Part shown: piece after piece, positions 1-8,600 of the stretch
Layout of the letters: each line of letters begins with the position of its first letter
Position numbering within the stretch: position 1 is the stretch's first letter
From: Thermoanaerobaculum sp.
GTDB lineage: Bacteria; Acidobacteriota; Thermoanaerobaculia; Multivoradales; UBA5704
Direction: 5' to 3'
Assembly (NCBI GenBank): GCA_021154885.1
Contig: JAJKHS010000131.1
Span: 1-64,000 of the forward strand
DNA length: 64,000 nt
The notes under the pieces: model-generated
Told to the model about the DNA's origin: nothing
The model's input: only the letters and a program-made list of their open reading frames with translations
Database searches by the model: none
Program-made: the position numbers and the translations under genes

Positions 1-210
1 ACGGCGGAGGTGCGGGAGCTGGCGGTTGAGATGGGCTCGATCTTCAAGGCCCAAAAGTTTGACCACGAAGCCTTGGGCGCGCTGAGACTCTTCTGTGACG
101 CTGCCCGGCAGGAGACAGCTACGGTGGAGCTGGCACGGCAGGTCATCGCCGAGATCGAGCAGGTGAGGCGCTCGGCCCCTCCATACTGCAACGAGAGAGG
201 CCGAGAGTGA
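1..210 (+). CDS. TPR-family protein, C-terminal end (partial)
   Basis: The reading frame is open from the first base of the window, so only the last 69 residues are present. The visible part is helical and ends with a segment that reads ETATVELARQVIAEIEQ, a C-terminal signature I associate with acidobacterial TPR proteins that start with a short Cys-containing zinc-finger-like motif. The gene starting at 62763 looks like the N-terminal part of a protein of the same family. The stop lies 5 bases from the stop of the convergent gene at 216-575. The molecular role is unknown; a regulatory or scaffolding TPR role is inferred only. Confidence 0.7.
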   Translation, partial: TAEVRELAVEMGSIFKAQKFDHEALGALRLFCDAARQETATVELARQVIAEIEQVRRSAPPYCNERGRE

Positions 211-215
211 AGGGG

Positions 216-575
216 TCAGGAAATGCAATGGCCGTTGGGGTCGATGTTGCAGCCTATTTCCGTGTTCTGGGCCGGTACCTTCACGCAGCGGCCGTTGGGG
301 TCGATTTCGCAGCCCGCTTTCGGCTGCGGGGGAGGATTCTGGGCGGGTCCGTTCACGCAGTGGCCGGACGGGTCGATGTTGCAGCCCTCCCTATCCCAGA
401 GGGCCACGAGGAGGTTCCAGGCGCGACCGAGGATGGTCTCCAGGGAAGGTCTGGCGACATTCGCCGGCTGTTCGCTTCGGCCGCCCGGGCCGCGAGCGGC
501 CCAAGCGGCGGAGGACGTGAGGAGGGTTGCGATCAGAAGGAGGACGGCCTGGCGGCGGCGAGGGGGGCTGAGCAT
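216..575 (-). CDS. small exported protein with three Cys-flanked IDPNG repeats
   Basis: A 119-residue protein. I place the start at 575, because the frame upstream is arginine-rich and a GGAG lies 6-7 bases before this ATG. The first 27 residues form a clear signal peptide (RRR, a hydrophobic run, then SAAWAA). The mature part carries three copies of GC[NE]IDP[NS]G[HR]C, spaced 20-25 residues apart by Pro/Gln/Asn-rich linkers. The paired cysteines in each unit suggest a disulfide or metal-binding loop; this is inference. It is convergent with the TPR gene at 1-210. A similar DPNG ending occurs in the small exported protein at 62491, also beside a TPR gene of the same family. I know no assigned function. 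Confidence 0.72.
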   Translation of the reverse strand: MLSPPRRRQAVLLLIATLLTSSAAWAARGPGGRSEQPANVARPSLETILGRAWNLLVALWDREGCNIDPSGHCVNGPAQNPPPQPKAGCEIDPNGRCVKVPAQNTEIGCNIDPNGHCIS

Positions 576-761
576 AGGGGCTCCATCAAGATCGCTCCTT
601 CCTCGACCGCCACGGCCGCGGAGGGCGATGCTTTCGGGAAGAATGGACTGAAACACCATACCTCATGAGAAATGAAGCAAGGGAGAGCAGGTCGCCAGGC
701 TGCGGGGTAGCCTTTCGAGTGTGTCTAGGTCGCCGGACGCCGGGCCACCCCGAGTCTGGTA

Positions 762-796
762 AACAGCCCCGCTTCCCGGCGGGGCTGTTCTTTCTT
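762..796 (+). terminator. intrinsic terminator
   Basis: A perfect 11-bp stem (762-772 with 779-789; arm AACAGCCCCGC) closes a 6-base loop and is followed by CTTTCTT. It reads as a plus-strand terminator. No complete plus-strand gene lies directly upstream, which fits a deletion in this stretch. Confidence 0.75.
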
Positions 797-804
797 GGGA
801 GATC

Positions 805-854
805 GTCCCCACGGTCTTCATCAGCTACAGCCAGAAGGATGAAGTCTGGAAGGA
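805..854 (+). pseudogene. relic of TIR-domain start (fragment of a lost tandem copy)
   Basis: About 50 bases are nearly identical to the 5' end of the three large TIR genes downstream and translate to PTVFISYSQKDEVWK before the similarity stops. There is no start codon in the expected place and no TIR domain follows. Together with the C-terminal relic at 1838-1972 it marks the remains of a fourth copy of the TIR-STAND gene. Confidence 0.75.
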
Positions 855-906
855 GAGGCCCAGGAAATGGGCCGCCCAAATTCTCCAGAGCCCCGGGAGC
901 AGAGCC

Positions 907-945
907 TTGACACGCCTTGACACCCTTTAATTCGGCATGTACAGT
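907..945 (+). promoter_or_regulatory. sigma70-type promoter for the Cys-rich protein gene
   Basis: Two TTGACA hexamers occur at 907-912 and 917-922. The second is 17 bp from TACAGT at 940-945. This gives a near-consensus housekeeping promoter about 50 bases before the ATG at 997. Confidence 0.7.
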
Positions 946-996
946 AATTTATAGTGCGTGCGGCGGGTCGCACGTATCCGCTTGGAGGGGACGTCC

Positions 997-1653
997 ATGA
1001 GACCGACGATGATCGCAGTGCTCGCCTTCTGCCTCGCCTCTTCCGGAGCCTTCGCGAAACCGGCCAGAAGCGGTGCGGAGGCCGGGGTGCTGGAGACGCT
1101 CAGCGGCCAGGTGGACGTGATCAACAAAGGACAGATCCTCGTATTGAAGCTGGCCGGCGACGCTGGAGACCGCTGGTTCCGCGTGGAGACCAACAGTCTG
1201 ATGCCGCTGCCGGGCTCTTTCTCGGCGAAATCGGCGGAGGTCTTCTTCTGGCAAGGGCATCTCCTGCTGCTGGTTCCCGGGGAGCGGAAGGCGATCCACT
1301 TCCTGTTGCCCGGCTTCATCCCCGGAAAAGTTCTGACGCCGGCTGCCGGAGGCCTCGGACCGGTGAGCAGTGCGTCAGGTCTCGACGCCCTCCTGGCCGG
1401 CTACGAGGTCACTCGCATCGACACGGCCACCGCGATCACCTCCGCGCAAGGGCCGCGAGCGCGCCTTGTCATCGAGGGCAGAACCCCTGAGGCCAAGCAG
1501 TTCACTCCGCCCCCCAACCCGAACGGTGGACCCGGCTCCTGCGGAACGTCCTGCAATATCAACTGCGGGGATGGCTCCTCCTGTACCGCGAGTTGCACCG
1601 GCGCTCGTTGTGCCTCCTGTACCTGTCCTGCCAGTTGCTCTTGCAGCTTCTAA
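997..1653 (+). CDS. secreted protein with Cys-rich C-terminal tail
   Basis: A 218-residue protein. The start at 997 is supported by GGAGGGG at 984-990 and by a signal peptide that begins there (MRPTMIAVLAFCLASS, cleavage near AFA-KP). The central part (about residues 30-160) has alternating hydrophobic beta-like segments without a domain I recognise. The last 40 residues hold 12 cysteines in short C-x-x-x-C and C-x-C spacings with Ser/Gly/Ala, resembling a disulfide knot or metal-binding tail. It has its own near-consensus promoter. It sits between two relics of a TIR-STAND gene, so it may have been inserted into, or left behind by, rearrangement of the tandem array. Function unknown. Confidence 0.75.
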   Translation: MRPTMIAVLAFCLASSGAFAKPARSGAEAGVLETLSGQVDVINKGQILVLKLAGDAGDRWFRVETNSLMPLPGSFSAKSAEVFFWQGHLLLLVPGERKAIHFLLPGFIPGKVLTPAAGGLGPVSSASGLDALLAGYEVTRIDTATAITSAQGPRARLVIEGRTPEAKQFTPPPNPNGGPGSCGTSCNINCGDGSSCTASCTGARCASCTCPASCSCSF

Positions 1654-1670
1654 TCCGGCCCAGCGCTGCC

Positions 1671-1840
1671 GTCCCCGCTCGGGGGAAAGCCCGTCCCTAC
1701 TGGAGAGAGGACCGTCCCCGCTCGGGAGAAAGCCCATCCCGGTTAGGGAGAGGGCCGTCCCCGCTGGGGAGAAAGCCCATCCCTGCCGGGGAGAGGGCCC
1801 GTCCCTGCTGGGGAGAGGCCCGTCCCTGCTCGGGGCGGCA
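1671..1840. repeat. tandem 21/22-bp repeat with 43-bp higher-order period
   Basis: About eight degenerate units of the form CCGTCCC(C/T)GCT(C)GGGGAGA(A/G)AG run head to tail. Units of 21 and 22 bases alternate, and alternate units resemble each other (CCGTCCCCGCT.. versus CCCATCCC..), so the array is a dimer repeat. No frame in it looks coding. It lies between the Cys-rich gene and the TIR relic. Confidence 0.75.
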
Positions 1841-1972
1841 GGCCGCCCGCGAGCTCGTCGCCCAGGTCCAGCAGGGCTTCACCGGAGAAGCGAGCCGCGA
1901 CCTGCAAGCGGCGCGGGGTCTTTCTGGATTCCTGCTCGACCGAAGAGGAATGAGATCTATAATCCTCCGTGA
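1838..1972 (+). pseudogene. relic of TIR-STAND gene C-terminus
   Basis: This stretch matches the last ~35 codons and the intergenic sequence of the tandem TIR-STAND genes: it translates to AARELVAQVQQGFTGEAS and continues to a decayed version of the GATATAAT junction before the ATG at 1973. Nothing of the upstream 1,150 codons remains. It supplies the promoter of the first intact copy, just as the ends of copies one and two supply the promoters of copies two and three. Confidence 0.75.
1958..1963 (+). promoter_or_regulatory. TATAAT box, predicted leaderless start of TIR-STAND copy 1
   Basis: A perfect TATAAT lies 9 bases before ATG 1973. Transcription would start at or within about three bases of the ATG. 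No Shine-Dalgarno sequence is present (CCTCCGTGA). The -35 is weak (TCGACC at 1936-1941, 16-bp spacing). Confidence 0.55.
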
Positions 1973-4900
1973 ATGCCGCCGACAACAGGGGATTCTCCGG
2001 GCCGTCCCACGGTCTTCATCAGCTACAGCCAGAAGGATGAGGTCTGGAAGGACCGCGTCGTCAGTCATCTGAAAGTCCTGGAGGTGGAGGGCGAGCTGGC
2101 GGTCTGGGACGATAAGCGGATCGCCGCCGGAGAGGGCTGGTGGCCGGAGATCGAGGGGGCCATGAACCGCGCGGCGGTGGCCGTGCTGCTGATCTCCAAA
2201 GACTTCCTCACCTCGGGCTTCATCCGCGGCACCGAGGTCCCGCGCCTGCTCGCACGGCGGCAGACCGAGGGTCTGCGGGTCATTCCCGTGTTCGTGCACC
2301 CCTGCGCCTGGGAAGCGGTCGATTGGCTCGCCGCCCTCCAGGGCCGGCCCGGAAAGGGCCGCACGCTGTCGGAAGGCCGCAAGCCGCAGATCGAAAAGCA
2401 CCTCTCCGCGTTGGCGCTGGAGATCCGCGAACTGCTCCGCCAGCTCGGCCAGCGAGCGGCGGGAGAGGAACGAGGAACGAAAAGCGCCCCCGTCGAGCAC
2501 TCCGTCAAGCCATCCTCTCACCCGACCAGCGAGCGCCGGCAAGTGACGGTGATGTGCTGTGAGCTGGTGGGCACGGAGGGACCCTCCGGACCGGCGCAGG
2601 CGTTCGATCCCGAGACCCTCCAGGAGCTGATGCTCCAGCTTCGCGCCCTGGCGGAGGGGGTGGCGGGGCGCTACGACGGCCACCTCGGAGGCATCCTGGG
2701 CGGCCATCGCATGCTGATCTATTTCGGCTATCCCCAGGGCCATGAGGACAACGCCCAGCGCGCCGTCCGCGCCGCTCTCGAGCTGGCGGAGCAGGTGGCG
2801 CAGAGGAGCGCCGACTCCGAACAGGGGCGGCCGGTCTCCCTGGCGCTGCGGGTCGGCATCCATACCGGCTCGGCCGTGGTGGCCGTCTCGCCGCAGGCTC
2901 AGGAGCCGATGACTCTGGGAGCGACCCTCGACCAGGCGGTCGAGCTCCAGTCGCTGGCCGCGCCGGGCCAGGTGATCGTCAGCCCCGCCACCGCCTCGCT
3001 GATCGACAAGAGCTTCGCTCTCGCGGCCCTGCCGGCCGTCCAGGCGCCGGGCCGCGCACCGCTGATCCCCCACCGGGTGCTGGAGCTCGTGGACTCGCAG
3101 GAGGCCGGCGCCGCGGGCCTGCTGCCGCTGGTGGGCCGCGACCAGGAGCTGGAGCTGCTGCTGAGCCGCTGGGCTCTGGCCCGCGAGGGCAACGGGCAGG
3201 TGATCCTGATCAGCGGCGAGGCCGGGATGGGCAAATCGCGCTTGGTGCGCGCGCTGCGGGAGCGCCTGGAAGAGGGCTCGGCGCAATGGTGGTCCTGCTT
3301 CGGCTCCCCCTACACCCAGGGCTCTCCGCTCCAGCCGGTCGTCGCTCTGCTGCGCCAGGTCTTCCTGCGGCGGGAAGGCGTCCCGCCGCTGGACCAGCTC
3401 GCCGGCGCGCTGGGGGAGCTCGGGCTCGCCGAAACCGTGCCGCTCTTCGCCTCGCTGCTCGACGTGCCGCTCGACGAACGCCACCCTGCACCCCCTCTGT
3501 CTCCGGAGCGGCAGCGGGAGAAGACGCTGGAGGCGCTGGTGGCGCTGGTGCTGGAGACGGCGGAGCGCCAGCCTCTGGTCCTGCTGATCGAAGACCTGCA
3601 CTGGCTGGACCCCACGAGCCTCGACTGTCTCGACCTGCTGATCGACCAGATGGCGAGCGCTCCCCTCCTGCTGCTGCTGACCCTGCGCCTCCATACCCTG
3701 GAGTCCCTCTGGCGACCGCGCGCCCACCTCTCCCAGATCACCCTGACGTCGCTGACCGGCACGGAGGCGGAGCGGCTCATCGATCGGGTGGCGGGAGCCC
3801 AGGACCTGCCGGCCGAGGTTCGGCGGCAGATCGTGGCGCGGACGGACGGCGTCCCCCTGTTCCTCGAAGAGCTGACCAAGGCGGTTCTGGAATCGCATGA
3901 ATCGGGCGAGCGGCAGGAGCTGCCCACGACGCTGCGCGATTCGCTGGCGGCGCGGCTCGACCGGCTGGGGACGGCCAAGGAGGTCGCCCAGGTCGCCGCC
4001 GTGATCGGCCGCGTCTTCTCTTTCGAGCTGCTGGCGGCCATCTGCTCCTTCGCCGAAGCGGCGCTGCAACAGGAGCTCCAGCGTCTGGTGCAGGCGGAGC
4101 TCGTCTACCGCAAGGGTTTCGGCGGCCAGGCGAGATACCTGTTCAAGCACGCCTTGGTGCAGGACGCGGCGTACCAGTCGCTGCTCAAGCGCGAGCGCCA
4201 GCAGATCCACCGGCAGATCGCCGAGGCGCTGGCGATCCGCTTCGCCGCGACCGCGGAGACGACGCCCGAGATCCTCGCCCATCACTACACCGAGGCCGGC
4301 CTGACCGAGCCGGCCATCGACTGCTGGGTGCGCGCCGGCGCCCTCGCCGGCCGCCGGTCGGCCAGCGCGGAGGCGATCGGTCACCTGGACCGGGCTCTGC
4401 GCCTGCTCCAGAGCCTCCCGGCAGGTGCCGAGCGTGACCGCCGGGAGCTGGGAATCCAGAATTTCCGGGCGGCTGCGATCATCACCGGGAGAGGGTATAC
4501 GGATCCGGAGGTCGAGCAGACCTTCGCCCGGGCGGAGGTCCTGGCCGAACGTCTGGAGGAAACGGAAGAGCGCTTCTGGGCCGTGCTCGGACTGCACACC
4601 TATCACGTTCTCTTTGGCAATCTGGCCCAGGCCCTGGACCTTGCCGAGCGCCTGCTGCGGATTGCCGAGAGCGAGGGGCGCCCCGCCCTGCTGTCCATCG
4701 CCTGGCTCTCTCTCGGCGTCTATCATTACTACCAGCCCGACTACACCCGGGCTCTCTCCGATTTGGAGAGAGCGTACGAGCTCGCGCCGCCGGACGACGA
4801 CTCCTACCGCATCCGCACCGGCGCGGACCTGCGGATGGTGGCCCTCGCGTTCGCCGCGCAATGTTTCGGGAACCTGGGCCGGCTCGACCACGCGCTGCAA

Positions 4901-5635
4901 CGGATCGAGCAGGCCGTGGGGCTCGCGCGCCAGCTCGGCTCCCCGTTCACGCTGGCGTTCGCCTGCGTGATCCACGCGATGCTCGGTTACGCTCTGCGTG
5001 AACCGGAGAGCGTCCGGCGGATGGCCCGGGAGGCGTACGACCTCGCCATGGAGCTGGGCTTCTCCCAACTGGCCTGGGACTCCTCCCTCTTGCTGGCCTG
5101 GTCGGATCTGGTCGCGCCGGTGGGCGGCCGGCCCGCGATCGAGCCGGGCGATTTCGACAGCTTGCAACGGGCCATCGCGCAGAAGGGGGGCGCCATGGTC
5201 TATTTTTTCTGCCTGCATGCGGAGATCCTGATCCTGCAAGGGCGCCCCGGGGACGCCTGGCGAGCCTTGGACGAGGGCCTGCGCCTCGCCCAGGCGCGCG
5301 GAGTGTCGATCTGGCTCGAAGAGCTCTATCGCCTGCAGGGAGAGATCCTGCTGCACGCCCAAGGCCAGGAAGCGCTCGGGGAGAAAGGCGGCCCGGCCGC
5401 AGCCGAGCGGCTGTTCCAGACCGCCCTGGAGCTGGCCCGGCGCCATGATTCCAGGTTTCTGGAGCTGCGTGTCGCCCTGAGCCTGGGGAGACTCTGGCAG
5501 AGCCAGGCCCGGACGCAGGCCGCCCGCGAGCTCGTCGGCTCGTCCCTTCACTGCACCTCAGGGCTCGAGAGCCGTGACCTGCGCGAGGCCCGGGCGTTTC
5601 TGGAGGCCTGCCCGGCCGAGGAGAAGGGGATATAA
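1973..5635 (+). CDS. TIR - degenerate cyclase-like - STAND ATPase - TPR protein, copy 1
   Basis: A 1,220-residue cytosolic signalling protein. A TIR domain covers about residues 12-155 (FISYSQKDEVW; WDDKRI; putative catalytic Glu88 in RGTEVPRLL, as in NADase TIRs). Residues 188-350 resemble a class III nucleotide cyclase domain, but both metal-binding aspartates appear lost (CCELVG and ILGGHRM). A STAND/AAA ATPase follows with Walker A GEAGMGKS (415-422) and Walker B VLLIEDLHWLD (536-546). From about residue 760 to the end it is TPR-like helical repeat. By analogy with TIR-STAND proteins, ligand binding by the repeats may activate ATPase-driven assembly and TIR NAD hydrolysis, for example in phage defence; this is inference. 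A cyclase-linked transcriptional regulator is less likely because there is no DNA-binding domain. It is the first of three head-to-tail copies. Confidence 0.88.
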   Translation: MPPTTGDSPGRPTVFISYSQKDEVWKDRVVSHLKVLEVEGELAVWDDKRIAAGEGWWPEIEGAMNRAAVAVLLISKDFLTSGFIRGTEVPRLLARRQTEGLRVIPVFVHPCAWEAVDWLAALQGRPGKGRTLSEGRKPQIEKHLSALALEIRELLRQLGQRAAGEERGTKSAPVEHSVKPSSHPTSERRQVTVMCCELVGTEGPSGPAQAFDPETLQELMLQLRALAEGVAGRYDGHLGGILGGHRMLIYFGYPQGHEDNAQRAVRAALELAEQVAQRSADSEQGRPVSLALRVGIHTGSAVVAVSPQAQEPMTLGATLDQAVELQSLAAPGQVIVSPATASLIDKSFALAALPAVQAPGRAPLIPHRVLELVDSQEAGAAGLLPLVGRDQELELLLSRWALAREGNGQVILISGEAGMGKSRLVRALRERLEEGSAQWWSCFGSPYTQGSPLQPVVALLRQVFLRREGVPPLDQLAGALGELGLAETVPLFASLLDVPLDERHPAPPLSPERQREKTLEALVALVLETAERQPLVLLIEDLHWLDPTSLDCLDLLIDQMASAPLLLLLTLRLHTLESLWRPRAHLSQITLTSLTGTEAERLIDRVAGAQDLPAEVRRQIVARTDGVPLFLEELTKAVLESHESGERQELPTTLRDSLAARLDRLGTAKEVAQVAAVIGRVFSFELLAAICSFAEAALQQELQRLVQAELVYRKGFGGQARYLFKHALVQDAAYQSLLKRERQQIHRQIAEALAIRFAATAETTPEILAHHYTEAGLTEPAIDCWVRAGALAGRRSASAEAIGHLDRALRLLQSLPAGAERDRRELGIQNFRAAAIITGRGYTDPEVEQTFARAEVLAERLEETEERFWAVLGLHTYHVLFGNLAQALDLAERLLRIAESEGRPALLSIAWLSLGVYHYYQPDYTRALSDLERAYELAPPDDDSYRIRTGADLRMVALAFAAQCFGNLGRLDHALQRIEQAVGLARQLGSPFTLAFACVIHAMLGYALREPESVRRMAREAYDLAMELGFSQLAWDSSLLLAWSDLVAPVGGRPAIEPGDFDSLQRAIAQKGGAMVYFFCLHAEILILQGRPGDAWRALDEGLRLAQARGVSIWLEELYRLQGEILLHAQGQEALGEKGGPAAAERLFQTALELARRHDSRFLELRVALSLGRLWQSQARTQAARELVGSSLHCTSGLESRDLREARAFLEACPAEEKGI

Positions 5636-5636
5636 T
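5631..5636 (+). promoter_or_regulatory. TATAAT box overlapping the upstream stop codon
   Basis: TATAAT contains the TAA stop of copy 1 (5633-5635) and ends 8 bases before the ATG of copy 2. It predicts a leaderless transcript for copy 2. No Shine-Dalgarno is visible and the -35 is poor. Confidence 0.5.
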
Positions 5637-5644
5637 CTTCTTGA

Positions 5645-8600
5645 ATGCCGCAGACAACAGGGGCTTCTCCGGGCCGTCCCACGGTCTTCATCAGCTACAG
5701 CCAGAAGGATGAGGCCTGGAAGGACCGCGTCGTCAGCCATCTGAAAGTCCTGGAGGTCGAGGGCGACCTGGCGGTCTGGGACGACAAGCGGATCGCCGCC
5801 GGGGAGGACTGGCGGCCGGAGATCGAAGGGGCCATGAGCCGCGCGGCGGTGGCCGTGCTGCTGATCTCCACGGACTTCCTCACCTCGGGCTTCATCCGCG
5901 GCACCGAGATCCCGCGGCTGCTCGCACGGCGGCAGACCGAGGGTTTGCGGGTCATCCCCGTGTTCGTGCACCCCTGCGCCTGGGAAGCGGTCGATTGGCT
6001 CGCAGCCCTTCAAGGCCGGCCCGGAAAGGGCCGGGCGCTCTCGGAAGGCCGCAAGCCGCAGATCGAAAAGCACCTCTCCGCCCTGGCGCTGGAGATCCGC
6101 GACCTCCTCCGCCAGGCACCGGTAGCGGGAGAGGACCGTGGAGAGAAAAGCGCCAAGCCATCCGCCGGCCCCCACCCGACCGGCGAGCGCCGGCAGGTGA
6201 CGGTGGTGTGCTGCGAGCTGGTGGGCACGGAAGGTCCCTCCGGTCCGCCGCAGGCGTTCGACCCCGAGGCCCTCCAGGAGCTCATGCTCCAGCTCCGCTC
6301 CCTGGCGGAGGAGGTGGCGAAACGCTACGACGGCCAACTCGGAGGCATCCTGGGCGGCCCTCGGATGCTGATCTATTTCGGCTATCCCCAGATTCATGAG
6401 GACAACGCCGAGCGCGCGGTCCGCGCCGCTCTCGAGCTGGCGGACCAGGTGGCGCAGACGAGCGCCGGCTCCGAGGGGGGGAGGCCGATCCGCCTGGCGC
6501 TGCGGGTCGGCGTCCATACCGGCTCGGCCGTGGTGGCCATCTCGCCGCAGGGCCAGGAGCCGATGACTCTGGGCACGACGCTCGACCTGGCGGTCGAGTT
6601 CCAGTCCCGGGCGGCGCCGGGCCAGGTGATCGTGAGCCCCGCCACCTGTTGCCTGATCGACAAGAGCTTCGCGCTGGAGGCTCTGCCCGCCGTCCAGATG
6701 CCGGGGCTCGGCGCGCCGCTGATTCCCCACCGGGTGGTGGAGCTCATGGAGTCGCCGGAGGACGTCTCCGCGGGCCTCCCGCCCCTGGTAGGGCGCGAGG
6801 GGGAGATGGAGCTGCTGCTGAGCCGCTGGGCTCTGGCCCGCGAGGGGAGCGGCCAGGTGGTCCTGATCAGCGGCGAACCCGGCATGGGCAAGTCGCGCCT
6901 GGTGCAGGCGCTGCGGGAACGCCTGGAGCAGGGCGCGGCGCAGTGGTGGTCCTGCTTCGGCTCTCCCTACACCCAGGGCTCACCGCTCCTGCCGGTCGTC
7001 GAGCTGTTGCGGAGGGTTCTCCTCCGGCGGGAGGGAGCCGCGCCGCTGGACCGGCTCGCCAGCGCGCTGGGGGACCTCGGGCTCGCGGACGCTGTACCAC
7101 TCTTTGCGCCGCTGCTCGACCTGCCGCTCGACGAACGCCACCCCGCGCCTCCCATGACCCCCGAGAGGCAGAGAGAAAAGACGCTGGAGGCGCTGGTGGC
7201 CTGGGTGGCGGGGACGGCGGAGCGGCAGCCGCTCATGCTCCTGATCGAAGACCTGCACTGGCTGGATCCCACGACCCTCGACTGGCTCGACCGCCTGATC
7301 GACGAGATGGCGAGCGCTCCTCTCCTCCTCCTGCTGACCCTGCGCCTCCACACCCTGGAGCTCCCCTGGGGGCCTCGCTCCCACCTCACCCAGCTCACCC
7401 TGACCCCCCTGAACGAGACGGAGTCGGCGACGCTCGTCGATCGGGTGCTGGGCGAGCAGGCCCTGCCGGCGGAGGTCCGGCGGCAGATCGTCGCGCGGAC
7501 GGACGGCGTCCCCCTGTTCCTGGAGGAGCTGACCAAGACCGTCGTGGAATCGCACGACTCCGGCGAGCGGCAGGAGCTGCCGGCGATGCCCACGACGTTG
7601 CGCGATTCGCTGGCGGCGCGGCTCGACCGGTTGGGGACGGCCAGGGAGGTCGCCCAGATCGCGGCCGTGATCGGCCGCAACTTCTCCTTCGAGCTGCTGG
7701 CGGCCGTCTGCGCCCGCGACGAGGCGGCGCTGCAGCAGGAGCTGCGGCGTCTGGAGCAGGCGGAGCTCGTCTATCGCAAGGGTTTCGGCGCCCAGGCGAG
7801 ATACCTGTTCAAGCACGCCCTGGTGCAGGACGCGGCCTACGAGTCGCTGCTCAGGCGCGAGCGGCAGCAGATCCACCGGCGGATCGCCGAGACGCTGGCG
7901 AGCCGTTTCCCCGCGATCGCGGAGACGACGCCCGAGATCCTCGCCCATCACTACACCGAGGCCGGCCTGACCGAGCCGGCCATCGACTTCTGGTTGCGTG
8001 CCGGCGGTCTCGCCAGCCGCCGGTTGGCCAGCCTGGAGGCGATCAGCCATCTGGACCGGGCTCTGCGGCTGCTCCAGAGCCTCCCGGAAAGCCCCGAGCG
8101 CGACCGCCGGGAGCTGAACATCCAGAATCTCCGGGCGCCTGCGATCATCACCGGCCGAGGGTACCTGGATCCGGCGGTCGAGCCGACCTACGCCCGGGCG
8201 GAGGTCCTGGCGGAACGTCTCGCGGCAGCCGAGGAGCGCTTCTGGGCCGTGCTCGGGCTGCACATCTGCCATATCGCAGCCGGCAACCTGGCGCAGGCCC
8301 CGAGCCTCGCCGAGCGCCTGCTGCGGATCGCCGAGGGCGAGCAGCGCCCCGCCCTCCTCTCCATCGCCCGGTTCTCTCTCGGCAACTGCTACATCTACCA
8401 GGGCGACTTCGCTCGCGCCCTCCCCGAGCTGGAGAGCGCCTACGAGCTCGCCCCGCCGGACGATGACTCCTATCGCATCCGCAACGGCGCGGACCTGCGG
8501 GTGTTGTCCCTCTCGTACGCCTCGCTGTGTCTCTGGCACCTGGGCCAGCTCGACCGCGCGCGGCACCGGGCCCAGGCGGCCATGGCTCTCGCCCGCCAGC

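Noticed and set aside
1697-5551. Very long antisense open frame opposite the first TIR-STAND gene
   Set aside because: It is the mirror of a GC-rich gene; its composition is Gln/Arg/Gly/Leu-rich with no family, while the plus-strand protein has TIR, Walker and TPR motifs. The same applies to the antisense frames opposite the other copies.
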